Assembly (NCBI GenBank): GCA_964535215.1
Contig: CAZHST010000008.1
Location: 1 to 64,000, forward strand
Source of the DNA: JACQHM01 sp964535215
GTDB taxonomy: Bacteria > Methylomirabilota > Methylomirabilia > Methylomirabilales > JACQHM01
Direction: 5' to 3'
Length of the DNA stretch: 64,000 bases
In this document: positions 56,092 through 64,000 of the stretch, piece by piece
How the letters are laid out: every line of letters starts with the position of its first letter
How positions within the stretch are numbered: position 1 is the first letter of the stretch
The notes under the pieces: generated by a model
Databases searched by the model: none
What the model was told of the DNA's origin: nothing
Seen by the model: the letters and a program-made list of their open reading frames with translations, nothing else
Made by a program: the position numbers and the translations under genes

Positions 56092-56158
56092 CGTTCCTCC
56101 GGGGGGCCGACGATCAAGAGGTCTCCGCCCCCGGCCGACAGGGCTAAAGGAGCCTATC

Positions 56159-57862
56159 ATGGCAACAGGGACAAGCCGCCTGGGAGAGATGCTGGTCAAG
56201 GCCGGCCTGATCACCCAGGAGCAGCTCCAGAAGGCCTTAGCCCAGCAGGAGATGTCCGGCGGACGGATTGGATCCAACCTGGTCAAGCTGGGCTACATTA
56301 CCGAGGACGAGATCACCTCCTTCTTAAGCCGCCAGTACGGGGTCCCTTCCATCAACCTCTCCCACTTCGAGATTGACCCGAACGTCATCAAGTTGATCCC
56401 TGCCGATATCGCCCAGAAGCACCTGGTGATTCCCATCAACCGGACGGGGAGCGTGCTCACCGTGGCCATGGCCGACCCCTCCAACATCTTTGCCATTGAT
56501 GACATCAAGTTCATGACCGGCTACAAGGTCGAGCCGGTGGTGGCGGCGGAGAGCGCGATCAAGAACGCCATCAACCGGTATTACGATTCGGCCGGCCTCG
56601 TCCAGGACATCATGAAGAGCTTCGACGAGAAGGAGGTGGCGGCGGTCGCCGAGAGCGAGGAGCCGGTCAACGTCGCCGAGCTCCAGCAGGCCGTGGAGGA
56701 GGCCCCGGTCGTGAAGCTCGTGAACCTGATCCTCTCCGATGCGGTGAAGAAGGGGGCCTCCGACATCCATCTCGAGCCGTATGAGAAATCCTTCCGGGTC
56801 CGCTACCGGATTGATGGCATCCTGTACGAGGTGATGCAGCCCCCGCTGAAGCTGAAGGCGGCCATCACCTCCCGGATCAAGATCATGGCCTCGTTAGACA
56901 TCGCCGAGCGCCGGCTCCCCCAGGACGGGCGGATCAAGATCAAGATGGGGCAGAAGGAGCTGGACCTTCGGGTCTCGACGCTGCCGACCCTCTTCGGGGA
57001 GAAGGTGGTCATGCGCCTCCTGGACAAGGCCAACCTCCAGCTCGACATGACCAAGCTGGGCTTTGAGCCTCAGGCGCTCCGGGACTTCATGGAGGCCATC
57101 GAGGCCCCCTACGGCATGGTCCTGGTGACGGGGCCGACCGGTTCCGGCAAGACGACCACCCTCTACTCCGCGCTTCAGCATCTGAACAAGACCGAGCGAA
57201 ACATCATGACCGCCGAGGACCCCGTGGAGTTCAACCTGCCGGGGATCAACCAGGTCCACGTCCGCTCCGAGATCGGCCTGACCTTCGCCGCCGCCCTCCG
57301 CTCCTTCCTCCGACAGGACCCGGACGTCATCATGGTGGGGGAGATCCGGGACTACGAGACGGCGGAGATCGCCATCAAGGCCGCGCTGACCGGCCATCTC
57401 GTCCTCTCCACCCTCCACACGAACGACGCCCCCTCCACGGTCTCCCGCCTGATCCACATGGGGGTGGAGCCCTTCCTGGTGTCGGCCTCCTGCCTGCTCA
57501 TCCTGGCCCAGCGGCTGGCGAGGAAGATCTGCCCGAACTGCAAGGAGGAGGTCCGCGTCCCGCCCCAGACCTTGATGGACCTGGGCTTCTCCCCGGAGGA
57601 GGCCAGGAGCCTGAAGGTGTACAAGGGGAAAGGCTGCATGAACTGCAGCGAGACCGGGTACAAGGGACGGGTGGCCCTCTACGAGGTGATGGTCATGCGG
57701 GAGAATATTAAAACCGCCATCCTGGAAGGGGCCTCCACCGCCGAGCTCCGGGAGCTGGCCCGCCGGAACGGGATGAAGACCCTCCGGGAAGCCGGCCTCC
57801 AGAAGATCCGGGAGGGGATCACCACCATCGAGGAGGTGATGCGGGTCACCCTGAGCGGCTGA
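56159..57862 (+). CDS. pilB: Type IV pilus assembly ATPase PilB
   Basis: 567 aa. N-terminal GspE/MshEN domain (RLGEMLVKAGLITQEQLQKA), Walker A GPTGSGKT (325-332), Asp box, Walker B IMVGEIRDYETAEIA, His box LSTLHTNDAPST, and the four-Cys zinc motif CPNC ... CMNC. Powers pilus extension. AAAGGAGCC lies 5 nt before the ATG at 56159. First gene of pilBTC-pilSR; no major pilin or secretin gene is in the window. Confidence 0.94.
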   Translation: MATGTSRLGEMLVKAGLITQEQLQKALAQQEMSGGRIGSNLVKLGYITEDEITSFLSRQYGVPSINLSHFEIDPNVIKLIPADIAQKHLVIPINRTGSVLTVAMADPSNIFAIDDIKFMTGYKVEPVVAAESAIKNAINRYYDSAGLVQDIMKSFDEKEVAAVAESEEPVNVAELQQAVEEAPVVKLVNLILSDAVKKGASDIHLEPYEKSFRVRYRIDGILYEVMQPPLKLKAAITSRIKIMASLDIAERRLPQDGRIKIKMGQKELDLRVSTLPTLFGEKVVMRLLDKANLQLDMTKLGFEPQALRDFMEAIEAPYGMVLVTGPTGSGKTTTLYSALQHLNKTERNIMTAEDPVEFNLPGINQVHVRSEIGLTFAAALRSFLRQDPDVIMVGEIRDYETAEIAIKAALTGHLVLSTLHTNDAPSTVSRLIHMGVEPFLVSASCLLILAQRLARKICPNCKEEVRVPPQTLMDLGFSPEEARSLKVYKGKGCMNCSETGYKGRVALYEVMVMRENIKTAILEGASTAELRELARRNGMKTLREAGLQKIREGITTIEEVMRVTLSG

Positions 57863-57916
57863 GCGGGTTGAGGAGGGAAGGGTGGGACCTTTTTTGCCGT
57901 TGGGAGAAAGGGATCT

Positions 57917-59014
57917 ATGCCGAACATGCACGAGCTGTTGAAGACGATGGTGGAAAAGGGGGCCTCGGACCTGCACCTGACGACCGGCATCCCCCCGATG
58001 ATCCGGCTCCACGGGAAGCTCATCCCCCTGGAGGGCCAGCCGCCCCTCACGCCGGCCGACACCAAGGCCCTGGCCTACAGCATCATGACCGATGCCCAGA
58101 AGCAGAAGTTTGAGGAGCAGAAGGAGCTGGACTTCTCCTTTGGCTTGAAAGGGCTGGCCCGCTTCCGCTCCAACGTGTTCCTCCAGCGGGGGGCGGTGGC
58201 GGCGGCCATCCGGATCATCCCCTACCGGATCATGGGCTTTGAGGAGCTGGGGTTGCCCAAAGTGGTGGCGGAGCTCTGCGAGCGGCCCAAAGGGCTGATC
58301 CTGGTGACCGGGCCCACGGGATCGGGCAAATCCACCACCCTCGCCACCATGATTGACAAGATCAACTCGGAGCGCCAGGACCACATCGTCACCATCGAGG
58401 ACCCCATCGAGTTTGTCCACAACCATAAGCGCTGCATCGTGAACCAGCGGGAGGTGCACTCGGACACCTTCTCCTTCAAGGCGGCGTTGAAATCCATCCT
58501 CCGGCAGGACCCGGACAAGGTGCTGATCGGGGAGATGCGGGACCTGGAGACCATCGAGGCGGCCCTGACCATCGCCGAGACCGGGCACCTCACCTTCGCC
58601 ACCCTCCACACCAACTCGGCCGTGGAGACCATCCACCGGATCATTGACGTCTTCCCGCCCCACCAGCAGCCTCAGATCCGGGCCCAGCTCGCCTTCGTCC
58701 TGGAGGGGATCCTCTGCCAGCAGCTCCTCCCCCGGGCCGACGGGCGGGGCCGGGTCCTGGCCCTGGAGATCCTGATCCCGACCCCGGCGATCCGGAACCT
58801 GATCCGGGAGGACAAGATCCACCAGATCTACTCCGCCATGCAGACAGGCCAGGAGAAGTACGGGATGCAGACGATGAACCAGTCCCTCCTGAACCATTAC
58901 CTCCGGCGGAACATCACCCTGGAGACAGCGCTAGGGGCCTCGACGAACCCCGAGGAGCTGCACCAGATGATCCAGCGGGCGCAGGCGATGGGTCATGCGG
59001 CCCAACGCCGCTAG
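57917..59014 (+). CDS. pilT: Type IV pilus retraction ATPase PilT
   Basis: 365 aa. Walker A GPTGSGKS (132-139), VTIEDPIEFVHNHK, KVLIGEMRDLETIEAAL (Walker B), and the PilT signature AIRNLIREDKIHQI. N-terminal MHELLKTMVEKGASDLHL is typical. Drives pilus retraction and twitching. Follows pilB by 54 bp and precedes pilC by 12 bp. Confidence 0.96.
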   Translation: MPNMHELLKTMVEKGASDLHLTTGIPPMIRLHGKLIPLEGQPPLTPADTKALAYSIMTDAQKQKFEEQKELDFSFGLKGLARFRSNVFLQRGAVAAAIRIIPYRIMGFEELGLPKVVAELCERPKGLILVTGPTGSGKSTTLATMIDKINSERQDHIVTIEDPIEFVHNHKRCIVNQREVHSDTFSFKAALKSILRQDPDKVLIGEMRDLETIEAALTIAETGHLTFATLHTNSAVETIHRIIDVFPPHQQPQIRAQLAFVLEGILCQQLLPRADGRGRVLALEILIPTPAIRNLIREDKIHQIYSAMQTGQEKYGMQTMNQSLLNHYLRRNITLETALGASTNPEELHQMIQRAQAMGHAAQRR

Positions 59015-59026
59015 AGGAGGTTGGAG

Positions 59027-60238
59027 ATGCCGGTCTTTGCCTACAGCGGGAGAACACGGACAGGCCAGCTGATCACGGGGGAAATGGAGGCCTCAACCCG
59101 AGAGGCCGTGGTGGCGCAACTTCGGCGGCAGCAGATCATGGCCACCTCCGTCAGGCCGAAGGCCCGACCGCTGGAGATCTCCCTCCCCGGCTTCGGGGGA
59201 AGGGTCGGGGATAAGGACATTGCGGTGTTCACCCGCCAGTTCGCCACCATGATTGACGCCGGCCTCCCCCTGGTCCAGTGCCTGGAGATCCTGGCCTCCC
59301 AGCAGGAGAACAGGACCTTCAAGAAGACCCTGATCGAGATCCGTCAGGATGTCGAGGGGGGGTCCACCTTCGCCGCCGCGTTGAAGAAGCACCCGAAGGT
59401 CTTCTCGAGCCTCTACGCGAACATGGTGGAAGCGGGGGAGGCCGGGGGGATCCTGGACACCATCTTGAACCGCCTGGCCGCCTACATCGAGAAGTCCATG
59501 AAGCTGAAGAAGAAGATCAAGTCGGCCATGATCTACCCGTCCACCATCGTCACCGTGGCGATCACGGTGGTGATCTTCCTCCTCGTGTTCGTCATTCCGA
59601 CCTTCAAGGCCATGTTCGAGGGGTTCGGGGCCACCCTGCCCCTTCCCACCCGGATTGTGCTGGAGCTCTCCCGCCTCGTGCGGACCTACTTCCTCCTCGG
59701 CCTGGGGGCCGTGGTGGCGGCGGTCATCGGGCTCCGCTTCTACTACCGGTCGGAGAACGGCCGGAGGACCATTGATGCCCTGGTCCTGAAGGCCCCGGTC
59801 TTTGGGCCGTTGATCAAGAAGGTGTCCGTGGCCAAGTTCACCAGGACCTTGGGGACCTTGATCTCCAGCGGCGTGGCCATCCTGGAGGGGTTGGAGATCA
59901 CGGCGAGGACCGCCGGGAACAAGGTGGTGGAGGAGGCGGTGCTGCGGACCCGGGCCAATATCGCCGAGGGCAAGACCATCGCCGAACCGTTGAAGGCCTC
60001 GGGGGTGTTTCCCCCCATGGTGGTCCAGATGATCGCGGTCGGGGAGCAGACGGGGGCGCTGGATGCCATGCTGGGGAAGATTGCCGACTTCTACGACGAG
60101 GAGGTGGACACGGCGGTCTCCAACCTCACCTCCCTCCTGGAGCCGATGCTGATGGTGTTCCTGGGCGTCGTCATCGGCGGGGTGGTCATTGCCATGTACC
60201 TCCCCATCTTCAAGCTGGTGACGGTGGTCGGGCGCTGA
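59027..60238 (+). CDS. pilC: Type IV pilus inner-membrane platform protein PilC
   Basis: 403 aa, two GspF domains (about 65-190 and 270-395), three transmembrane helices. Motifs DKDIAVFTRQFATMIDAGLPL and VAKFTRTLGTLISSGVAILE mark the two repeats; ends LEPMLMVFLGVVIGGVVIAM. ATG 59027 has GGAGG six nt upstream; a TTG six bases earlier is less likely. Its stop overlaps the pilS ATG. Confidence 0.95.
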   Translation: MPVFAYSGRTRTGQLITGEMEASTREAVVAQLRRQQIMATSVRPKARPLEISLPGFGGRVGDKDIAVFTRQFATMIDAGLPLVQCLEILASQQENRTFKKTLIEIRQDVEGGSTFAAALKKHPKVFSSLYANMVEAGEAGGILDTILNRLAAYIEKSMKLKKKIKSAMIYPSTIVTVAITVVIFLLVFVIPTFKAMFEGFGATLPLPTRIVLELSRLVRTYFLLGLGAVVAAVIGLRFYYRSENGRRTIDALVLKAPVFGPLIKKVSVAKFTRTLGTLISSGVAILEGLEITARTAGNKVVEEAVLRTRANIAEGKTIAEPLKASGVFPPMVVQMIAVGEQTGALDAMLGKIADFYDEEVDTAVSNLTSLLEPMLMVFLGVVIGGVVIAMYLPIFKLVTVVGR

Positions 60239-61884
60239 TGGAGACAGGGGTGGAACTCCGAGCAAAGGTGGGATGGCTCATCGGCCTGCGCCTGCTTTTG
60301 GCCATCATCCTTCTGGTCACCACGATCCTCCTCCACCTGCGGCAGCTCCCCCCCTTTCCGGTCGTGCCTCTCTACATCCTGCTCGGCTCAACCTTCGCCT
60401 TGAGCTTCATCTATGCCATCCTCCTGAAGTCCCTGCGGAACCTCCACCGCCTCATTCATCTCCAGCTCGCCACCGATCTCCTCTTGGCCTCGGCCTTCCT
60501 CCATTATACCGGAGGGGTTGAGAGCGCCTTTTCCTTCCTCTACCTCTTCATCGTCTTTGCCGCTGGCACGCTCCTCTCCCGGAGGGGGAGCCTCCTGTTT
60601 GCCTCCCTGACCAGCATCCTCTACGGGGGGCTCATGAACCTGGAGTTTTACCATCTGCTCCCGGCGGCGGGTTCTCCCGAGGTCGCCGTCGGCCGTTCCG
60701 CCGGCTACGTCCTCTTCCAGCTCGCTGTCAATATTGCCGCCTTCTTCCTGATTGCCCTCTTAAGCAGCAGCCTGACCGAGCGGCTCCGGGAGGCGGGGCG
60801 GCAACTGGAAGAGCAGGGCCTCGATCTTCGGAACCTTCAGACCCTCCACCGGGACATCATCGCCAACATCCCCAGCGGGATCATGACCCTGGACCTCCAG
60901 GGACGGATCGCCTCCTTTAACAAGGCGGCCGAGCAGATCACGGGGTTCCTGTTTGAGGAACTTCGGGACCGGGTCTGGGATTCGACCCCTTTTGCCCCCT
61001 TCCCGGGTTTCGGGAACTTTTTTGCCGCTCCCACCCCCTCCTTCTTCTTCTCGGGCGAGATGGAGTTCCGTCGGAAGCACGGTCAGACCATCCTGATCGG
61101 GTTGAGCCTCTCCCCCTTCAGGGATTCCGAAGGGAAGGTTCTGGGGCTTGTGGCGATCTTTCAGGATCTGACGGAGCGGCGGAAGGTGGAGGAGCGGCTG
61201 CGCCAGGCCGACCGTCTGGCGGCGGTGGGCCAACTGGCCACGGGGATCGCCCACGAGATCCGAAACCCCCTGGCGGCCATCTCGGGGGCGATCCAGCTCC
61301 TGAAAGAGGAGGGGGGGCCCCTCCGCCGGAACCAGCCCCTCCTGGATCTCGTCCTCCGGGAGGCCGAGCGGTTGAAGCTCATCACCGGCCAGTTTCTGGA
61401 CTTCGCCCGTCCCAACGCCGCCCCTCTCCGGACCTGTGACCTCCATCAGGTCCTGGAGGAGACCCTCACCTTGCTGGAGAAGTCTTCCGATCGCCACCCC
61501 GACACCAAAATCCTCTATCAAGGCTCCGGTCTCCGGCCTCCGGCCTCCGGTCTCAAAGTGCTGGCCGATCCCGATCAACTGAAGCAGGTCTTCTGGAACC
61601 TCGGCCTCAATGCCCTCCAGGCCATGCCCCATGGCGGCACGCTCACCGTGAGGGTGCAGCGGGAAGCGGACTTCGTCGAAGTCAGCTTCCAGGATACGGG
61701 CGGGGGGGTCCCCCCTGAGGTCCTCGCCAGGATCTTCGACCCCTTCTACACGACAAAGGTTCAGGGAACGGGTCTGGGCTTGAGCATCGCCCGGAAGCTG
61801 GTGGAGGGTCTCGGGGGCACCCTGGAGGTGGAGAACCGGGTGGGGGAAGGGATGGTCTTTCGGATCCTTTTGCGACAGGCCTGA
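60238..61884 (+). CDS. pilS: Sensor histidine kinase PilS
   Basis: 548 aa. Six predicted transmembrane helices (about 10-180), PAS domain (about 205-305, GIMTLDLQGRIASFNKAAEQ), H-box with His339 (IAHEIRNPLAA), and an ATPase domain with NLGLNALQAMP and GTGLGLSIARKLVEG. It phosphorylates PilR to control pilin expression. A short Pro/Ser-rich insertion (about residues 429-439, SGLRPPASG) in the ATPase domain comes from CCGGCCT repeats. Overlaps pilC (TGATG). Confidence 0.93.
   Translation: METGVELRAKVGWLIGLRLLLAIILLVTTILLHLRQLPPFPVVPLYILLGSTFALSFIYAILLKSLRNLHRLIHLQLATDLLLASAFLHYTGGVESAFSFLYLFIVFAAGTLLSRRGSLLFASLTSILYGGLMNLEFYHLLPAAGSPEVAVGRSAGYVLFQLAVNIAAFFLIALLSSSLTERLREAGRQLEEQGLDLRNLQTLHRDIIANIPSGIMTLDLQGRIASFNKAAEQITGFLFEELRDRVWDSTPFAPFPGFGNFFAAPTPSFFFSGEMEFRRKHGQTILIGLSLSPFRDSEGKVLGLVAIFQDLTERRKVEERLRQADRLAAVGQLATGIAHEIRNPLAAISGAIQLLKEEGGPLRRNQPLLDLVLREAERLKLITGQFLDFARPNAAPLRTCDLHQVLEETLTLLEKSSDRHPDTKILYQGSGLRPPASGLKVLADPDQLKQVFWNLGLNALQAMPHGGTLTVRVQREADFVEVSFQDTGGGVPPEVLARIFDPFYTTKVQGTGLGLSIARKLVEGLGGTLEVENRVGEGMVFRILLRQA
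61522..61554 (+). repeat. Phrase repeat (CCGGTCT/CCGGCCT words) in frame in pilS
   Basis: GGCTCCGGTCTCCGGCCTCC followed by GGCCTCCGGTCTC: four to five 7-nt words in tandem, an exact multiple of three in total, encoding a loop between two strands of the ATPase domain. Confidence 0.65.
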
Positions 61885-61929
61885 GCCGGCCTCACCCCCC
61901 TGACCGCCGAGGCGCAAGGGGCTTCAGCC

Positions 61930-63390
61930 ATGGCACACATCCTGGTCGTGGATGACGAAGCGGGGATGCGGGAGTTTCTGACCCTCTTCCTGGAGCGGGA
62001 AGGGCACCGGGTGACCTGTGCCACGGATGGGCGTTCGGCGCTCCACCTGCTGAAGGAGCAACCGGTGGACCTGGTCATCTCGGATCTGAAGATGCCCAGG
62101 CTGGACGGCGTCGGGCTCCTGGCCGGCCTCCGGGAGCTGGATCCCGCCCTCCCGTTGATCGTCGTGACCGCCTACGCCTCGGTGGAGTCGGCCATCCAGG
62201 CCATGAAGCTTGGGGCCTATGACTACATCATCAAGCCGTTTAAGGTGGAGGAGCTCCGGCTCATCATCCAGAAAGCCCTGGAGGTCGGGGCGTTGAGGCG
62301 GGAAAACCGCTCCCTGAAGCAGGAACTCCACGAGCGGTGTTTCCCCGGCCTGATCGGGACCGGCCCCAAGATGCAGGCCCTTTTCGACCTGATCCAGCGG
62401 GTGGCTCCCCTCTCCACCACCGTGCTGATCACCGGGGAGAGCGGCACGGGGAAGGAGCGCGTGGCCCGGGCGATCCACGCGGCCAGCCCCCGGGCGGAGA
62501 AGCCCTTCCTGGCCATCAACTGCGGGGCCATCCCGGAGCCTCTGCTGGAGAGCGAGCTGTTCGGGCACGTCAAAGGGGCCTTCACCGGGGCCATCGCCCA
62601 CAAGGCCGGCCTCTTCGAGGTGGCCGATGGGGGGACCGTCTTCCTGGATGAGATCGGGGAGATGAGCCCGGCCCTGCAGGTCAAGCTCCTCCGGGTCCTT
62701 CAGGAGAAGACCTTCCGGCGGGTGGGAGGGACGGAGGACATCCAGGTGGACGTCCGGCTGATCGCCGCCACCAACCGGGATCTGAAAGAGGCCATCGCCC
62801 GGGGGATGTTCCGGGAAGATCTCTACTGGCGCCTGAACGTCATCCCGATCCACCTGCCTCCCTTGCGGGAGCGGAAAGAGGATATCCCGCTCCTGGCCAG
62901 GGAGTTCCTGAACCGGTTCGCCAAAGCCCAGGGGCGGGAGGGTCTGAGCCTCTCCCCGGAGGCGATGCGCCTGTTAGAGGCCTATGACTGGCCGGGGAAC
63001 ATCCGAGAGCTGGAGAATGTGATCGAGCGGGCCGTGGCGTTGGAACCCTCGGACCGGTTGACGCCGGCGAGCCTGCCTGACCACCTCAGATCCCGGATCT
63101 CAGCCCATCAGAGGCCCCAGCCCTTGGACCTCACGACCCCAGCCCCCCGACCTGAACGGAGGTCGAGGGTCCAGGGTTTGGGGGCTCAGGGTTATGGTCT
63201 AGAGTCTGAATCCCGGAGGATGGACCTGGAGGAGGCCCTCTCCGAGCTGGAAAAGGCCCTGCTGCTCGAGGCCTTAGAACGGGCGGGGGGGGTTCAGACG
63301 AAAGCCGCGAAGCTCCTGGGGCTCAACTTCCGTTCCTTCCGGTACCGGCTGAAGAAGTACGGCCTGAACGTCAAGGGGAAGCTTGGCTGA
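61930..63390 (+). CDS. pilR: Sigma-54-dependent response regulator PilR
   Basis: 486 aa. Receiver domain with phosphoacceptor Asp52 (VISDLKMP) and Lys102; AAA+ domain with GESGTGKE (169-176) and the sigma-54 contact loop GAFTGA (216-221); C-terminal Fis-type helix-turn-helix (VQTKAAKLLGLNFRSFRYRL). The linker between AAA+ and the DNA-binding domain (about residues 390-425) is expanded by phrase-repeat DNA. It would activate pilin transcription with sigma-54. Its end overlaps the convergent YihY gene by 20 bp. Confidence 0.95.
   Translation: MAHILVVDDEAGMREFLTLFLEREGHRVTCATDGRSALHLLKEQPVDLVISDLKMPRLDGVGLLAGLRELDPALPLIVVTAYASVESAIQAMKLGAYDYIIKPFKVEELRLIIQKALEVGALRRENRSLKQELHERCFPGLIGTGPKMQALFDLIQRVAPLSTTVLITGESGTGKERVARAIHAASPRAEKPFLAINCGAIPEPLLESELFGHVKGAFTGAIAHKAGLFEVADGGTVFLDEIGEMSPALQVKLLRVLQEKTFRRVGGTEDIQVDVRLIAATNRDLKEAIARGMFREDLYWRLNVIPIHLPPLRERKEDIPLLAREFLNRFAKAQGREGLSLSPEAMRLLEAYDWPGNIRELENVIERAVALEPSDRLTPASLPDHLRSRISAHQRPQPLDLTTPAPRPERRSRVQGLGAQGYGLESESRRMDLEEALSELEKALLLEALERAGGVQTKAAKLLGLNFRSFRYRLKKYGLNVKGKLG
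63100..63205 (+). repeat. Phrase repeat in frame in the pilR linker
   Basis: GACCTCACGACCCCAGCCCC then CGACCTGAACGGAGGTCGAG and GGTCCAGGGTTTGGGGGCTC: direct and inverted GACC/CCCCAG words, including CGACCT-GAACGG-AGGTCG as a hairpin. Translated as a Pro/Arg-rich linker. Confidence 0.6.
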
Positions 63391-64000
63391 AGAAGGGATC
63401 GGGCCCTGGCTGGGGAGGCTTCGAGCGGGCTTGAAAGTTGGCTTCGGCCACCTCGGCGCCTAAAAGCAGGATGACAGCGCTGTAGTAGATCCAGAGGATC
63501 AGGCCGATGAAGGCCCCCAGGGGGCCGTAGATCCGGTCATAGCCGGCGTAGTTCAGGATGTACCAGCCGTACACGACCTTGGTGAGTTGCCAGAGGACCC
63601 CGGCGACCACACCCCCGATCAGGGCGGAGCTGACCCAGATCTTCCGGGTGGGGGCGATGAGGTAGATGAGCGTAAACATGGTGACGATGAGCACCATCGG
63701 GATCAAGGAGAGGAGGAGGTTCCAGGTCATGAGGGAGAACTGAGAGGCCCTTTCCCCCAAAAAAGGAGGGAGGAAGGCCACCAGGCGCCCCCCCAGGGCC
63801 CGGAGGGCCGTGGCGAGGGAGACGAGGACCAGGGTCGAGAGCAGGAGGACCCCGGTCAGCCCCATGAGGAACAGGCTGGTCAGCTTCCGACGGAGAAACC
63901 CGCGGGTCTCCCTGACCTCATAGATCACGTTGATCGCCTGCTCGATGGCGTCAAAGGCCCCATGCCCCACCCAGAGGAGGGTGAGGAGGCCAAGGCCGCC
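63371..64000 (-). CDS. YihY/BrkB-family inner membrane protein (5' end outside window)
   Basis: The frame stays open to the window edge, so the N-terminal part is missing; about 209 codons are visible. Four or more transmembrane helices and the family blocks FDAIEQAINVIYEVRETRGF, IYLIAPTRKIWVSSALIGG and YGPLGAFIGLILWIYYSAVILLLGAEVAEA. The family was once named ribonuclease BN, but it is an integral membrane protein of unclear function. Converges on pilR with a 20-bp overlap; there is no terminator between. Confidence 0.9.
   Translation of the reverse strand, partial: GGLGLLTLLWVGHGAFDAIEQAINVIYEVRETRGFLRRKLTSLFLMGLTGVLLLSTLVLVSLATALRALGGRLVAFLPPFLGERASQFSLMTWNLLLSLIPMVLIVTMFTLIYLIAPTRKIWVSSALIGGVVAGVLWQLTKVVYGWYILNYAGYDRIYGPLGAFIGLILWIYYSAVILLLGAEVAEANFQARSKPPQPGPDPFFSQASP

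Noticed and set aside
56092..56158. c-di-GMP riboswitch or sigma-54 promoter before pilB
   Set aside because: The 67-bp gap is too short for a GEMM aptamer, and no GG-N10-GC sigma-54 element is evident.
1..64000. tRNA or rRNA genes, CRISPR arrays, prophage or IS transposase genes
   Set aside because: Spacers were read for cloverleaf-type and evenly spaced direct repeats and none was found; no protein resembles a transposase or integrase.

Overview
This is a GC-rich (roughly 60-65 %), densely packed stretch from a Gram-negative bacterium, very probably an uncultured lineage. The envelope genes (TonB-like protein, type IV pilus motor, System I cytochrome c maturation), the two complex I clusters and the corrinoid methyltransferases fit a respiring, at least facultatively anaerobic organism. 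NC10/Rokubacteria-like or Desulfobacterota-like phyla are plausible, but nothing in the window decides the phylum. No rRNA, tRNA, CRISPR array, prophage or complete insertion sequence was found.

Layout. 1-5.05 kb: the end of an amidase, then a minus-strand operon (HpcH/HpaI aldolase, TonB-like protein, LuxE-like acyl-protein synthetase, degenerate transglutaminase-like protein). 5.2-8.6 kb: Ser/Thr kinase, lipoprotein, TSUP permease and a zinc-finger/pRiA4b-like protein. 8.6-15.1 kb: a corrinoid methyl-transfer operon (RACo-type activator, corrinoid protein, two URO-D family methyltransferases, homocysteine methyltransferase-like protein, DUF1638), converging on mtaB and tatD. A structured leader ending in an intrinsic terminator precedes this operon, and its 3' half matches the Moco/tungsten-cofactor riboswitch. 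17.5-24.1 kb: a small unknown protein and ccmABCDEFHI.

24.1-33.7 kb: complex I cluster 1 (nuoA, C, D, H, J, K, L, M, N), without the NADH module. 33.7-48.6 kb: atpI-like, atpB, atpE, then complex I cluster 2 (nuoA, C, D, EF fusion, G, H, J, K, L, M, N) ending in the NADH-sensing repressor rex. Neither cluster holds nuoB or nuoI. Candidate Rex operators lie before cluster 1 and inside the atp leader. 48.6-51.6 kb: a DJ-1-like protein with no catalytic Cys, and an odd minus-strand operon ubiD-rpsH-rplR-small basic ribosomal protein. 51.9-56.1 kb: NUDIX hydrolase, glnD, aroE. 56.2-63.4 kb: pilB, pilT, pilC, pilS, pilR. The end holds part of a YihY-family membrane protein.

The main unexplained structure is (i) the Moco/Tuco-type leader on a corrinoid methyltransferase operon, (ii) the paired complex I clusters lacking B and I, and (iii) a pervasive class of short 'phrase' repeats. 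These repeats are built from words such as TCAGCC/ATCAGC, CCCCAAACCCTAAA, GGCCACCGG and GAACCTC. They fill intergenic gaps, often as inverted pairs, and also sit in frame in linkers of several proteins.
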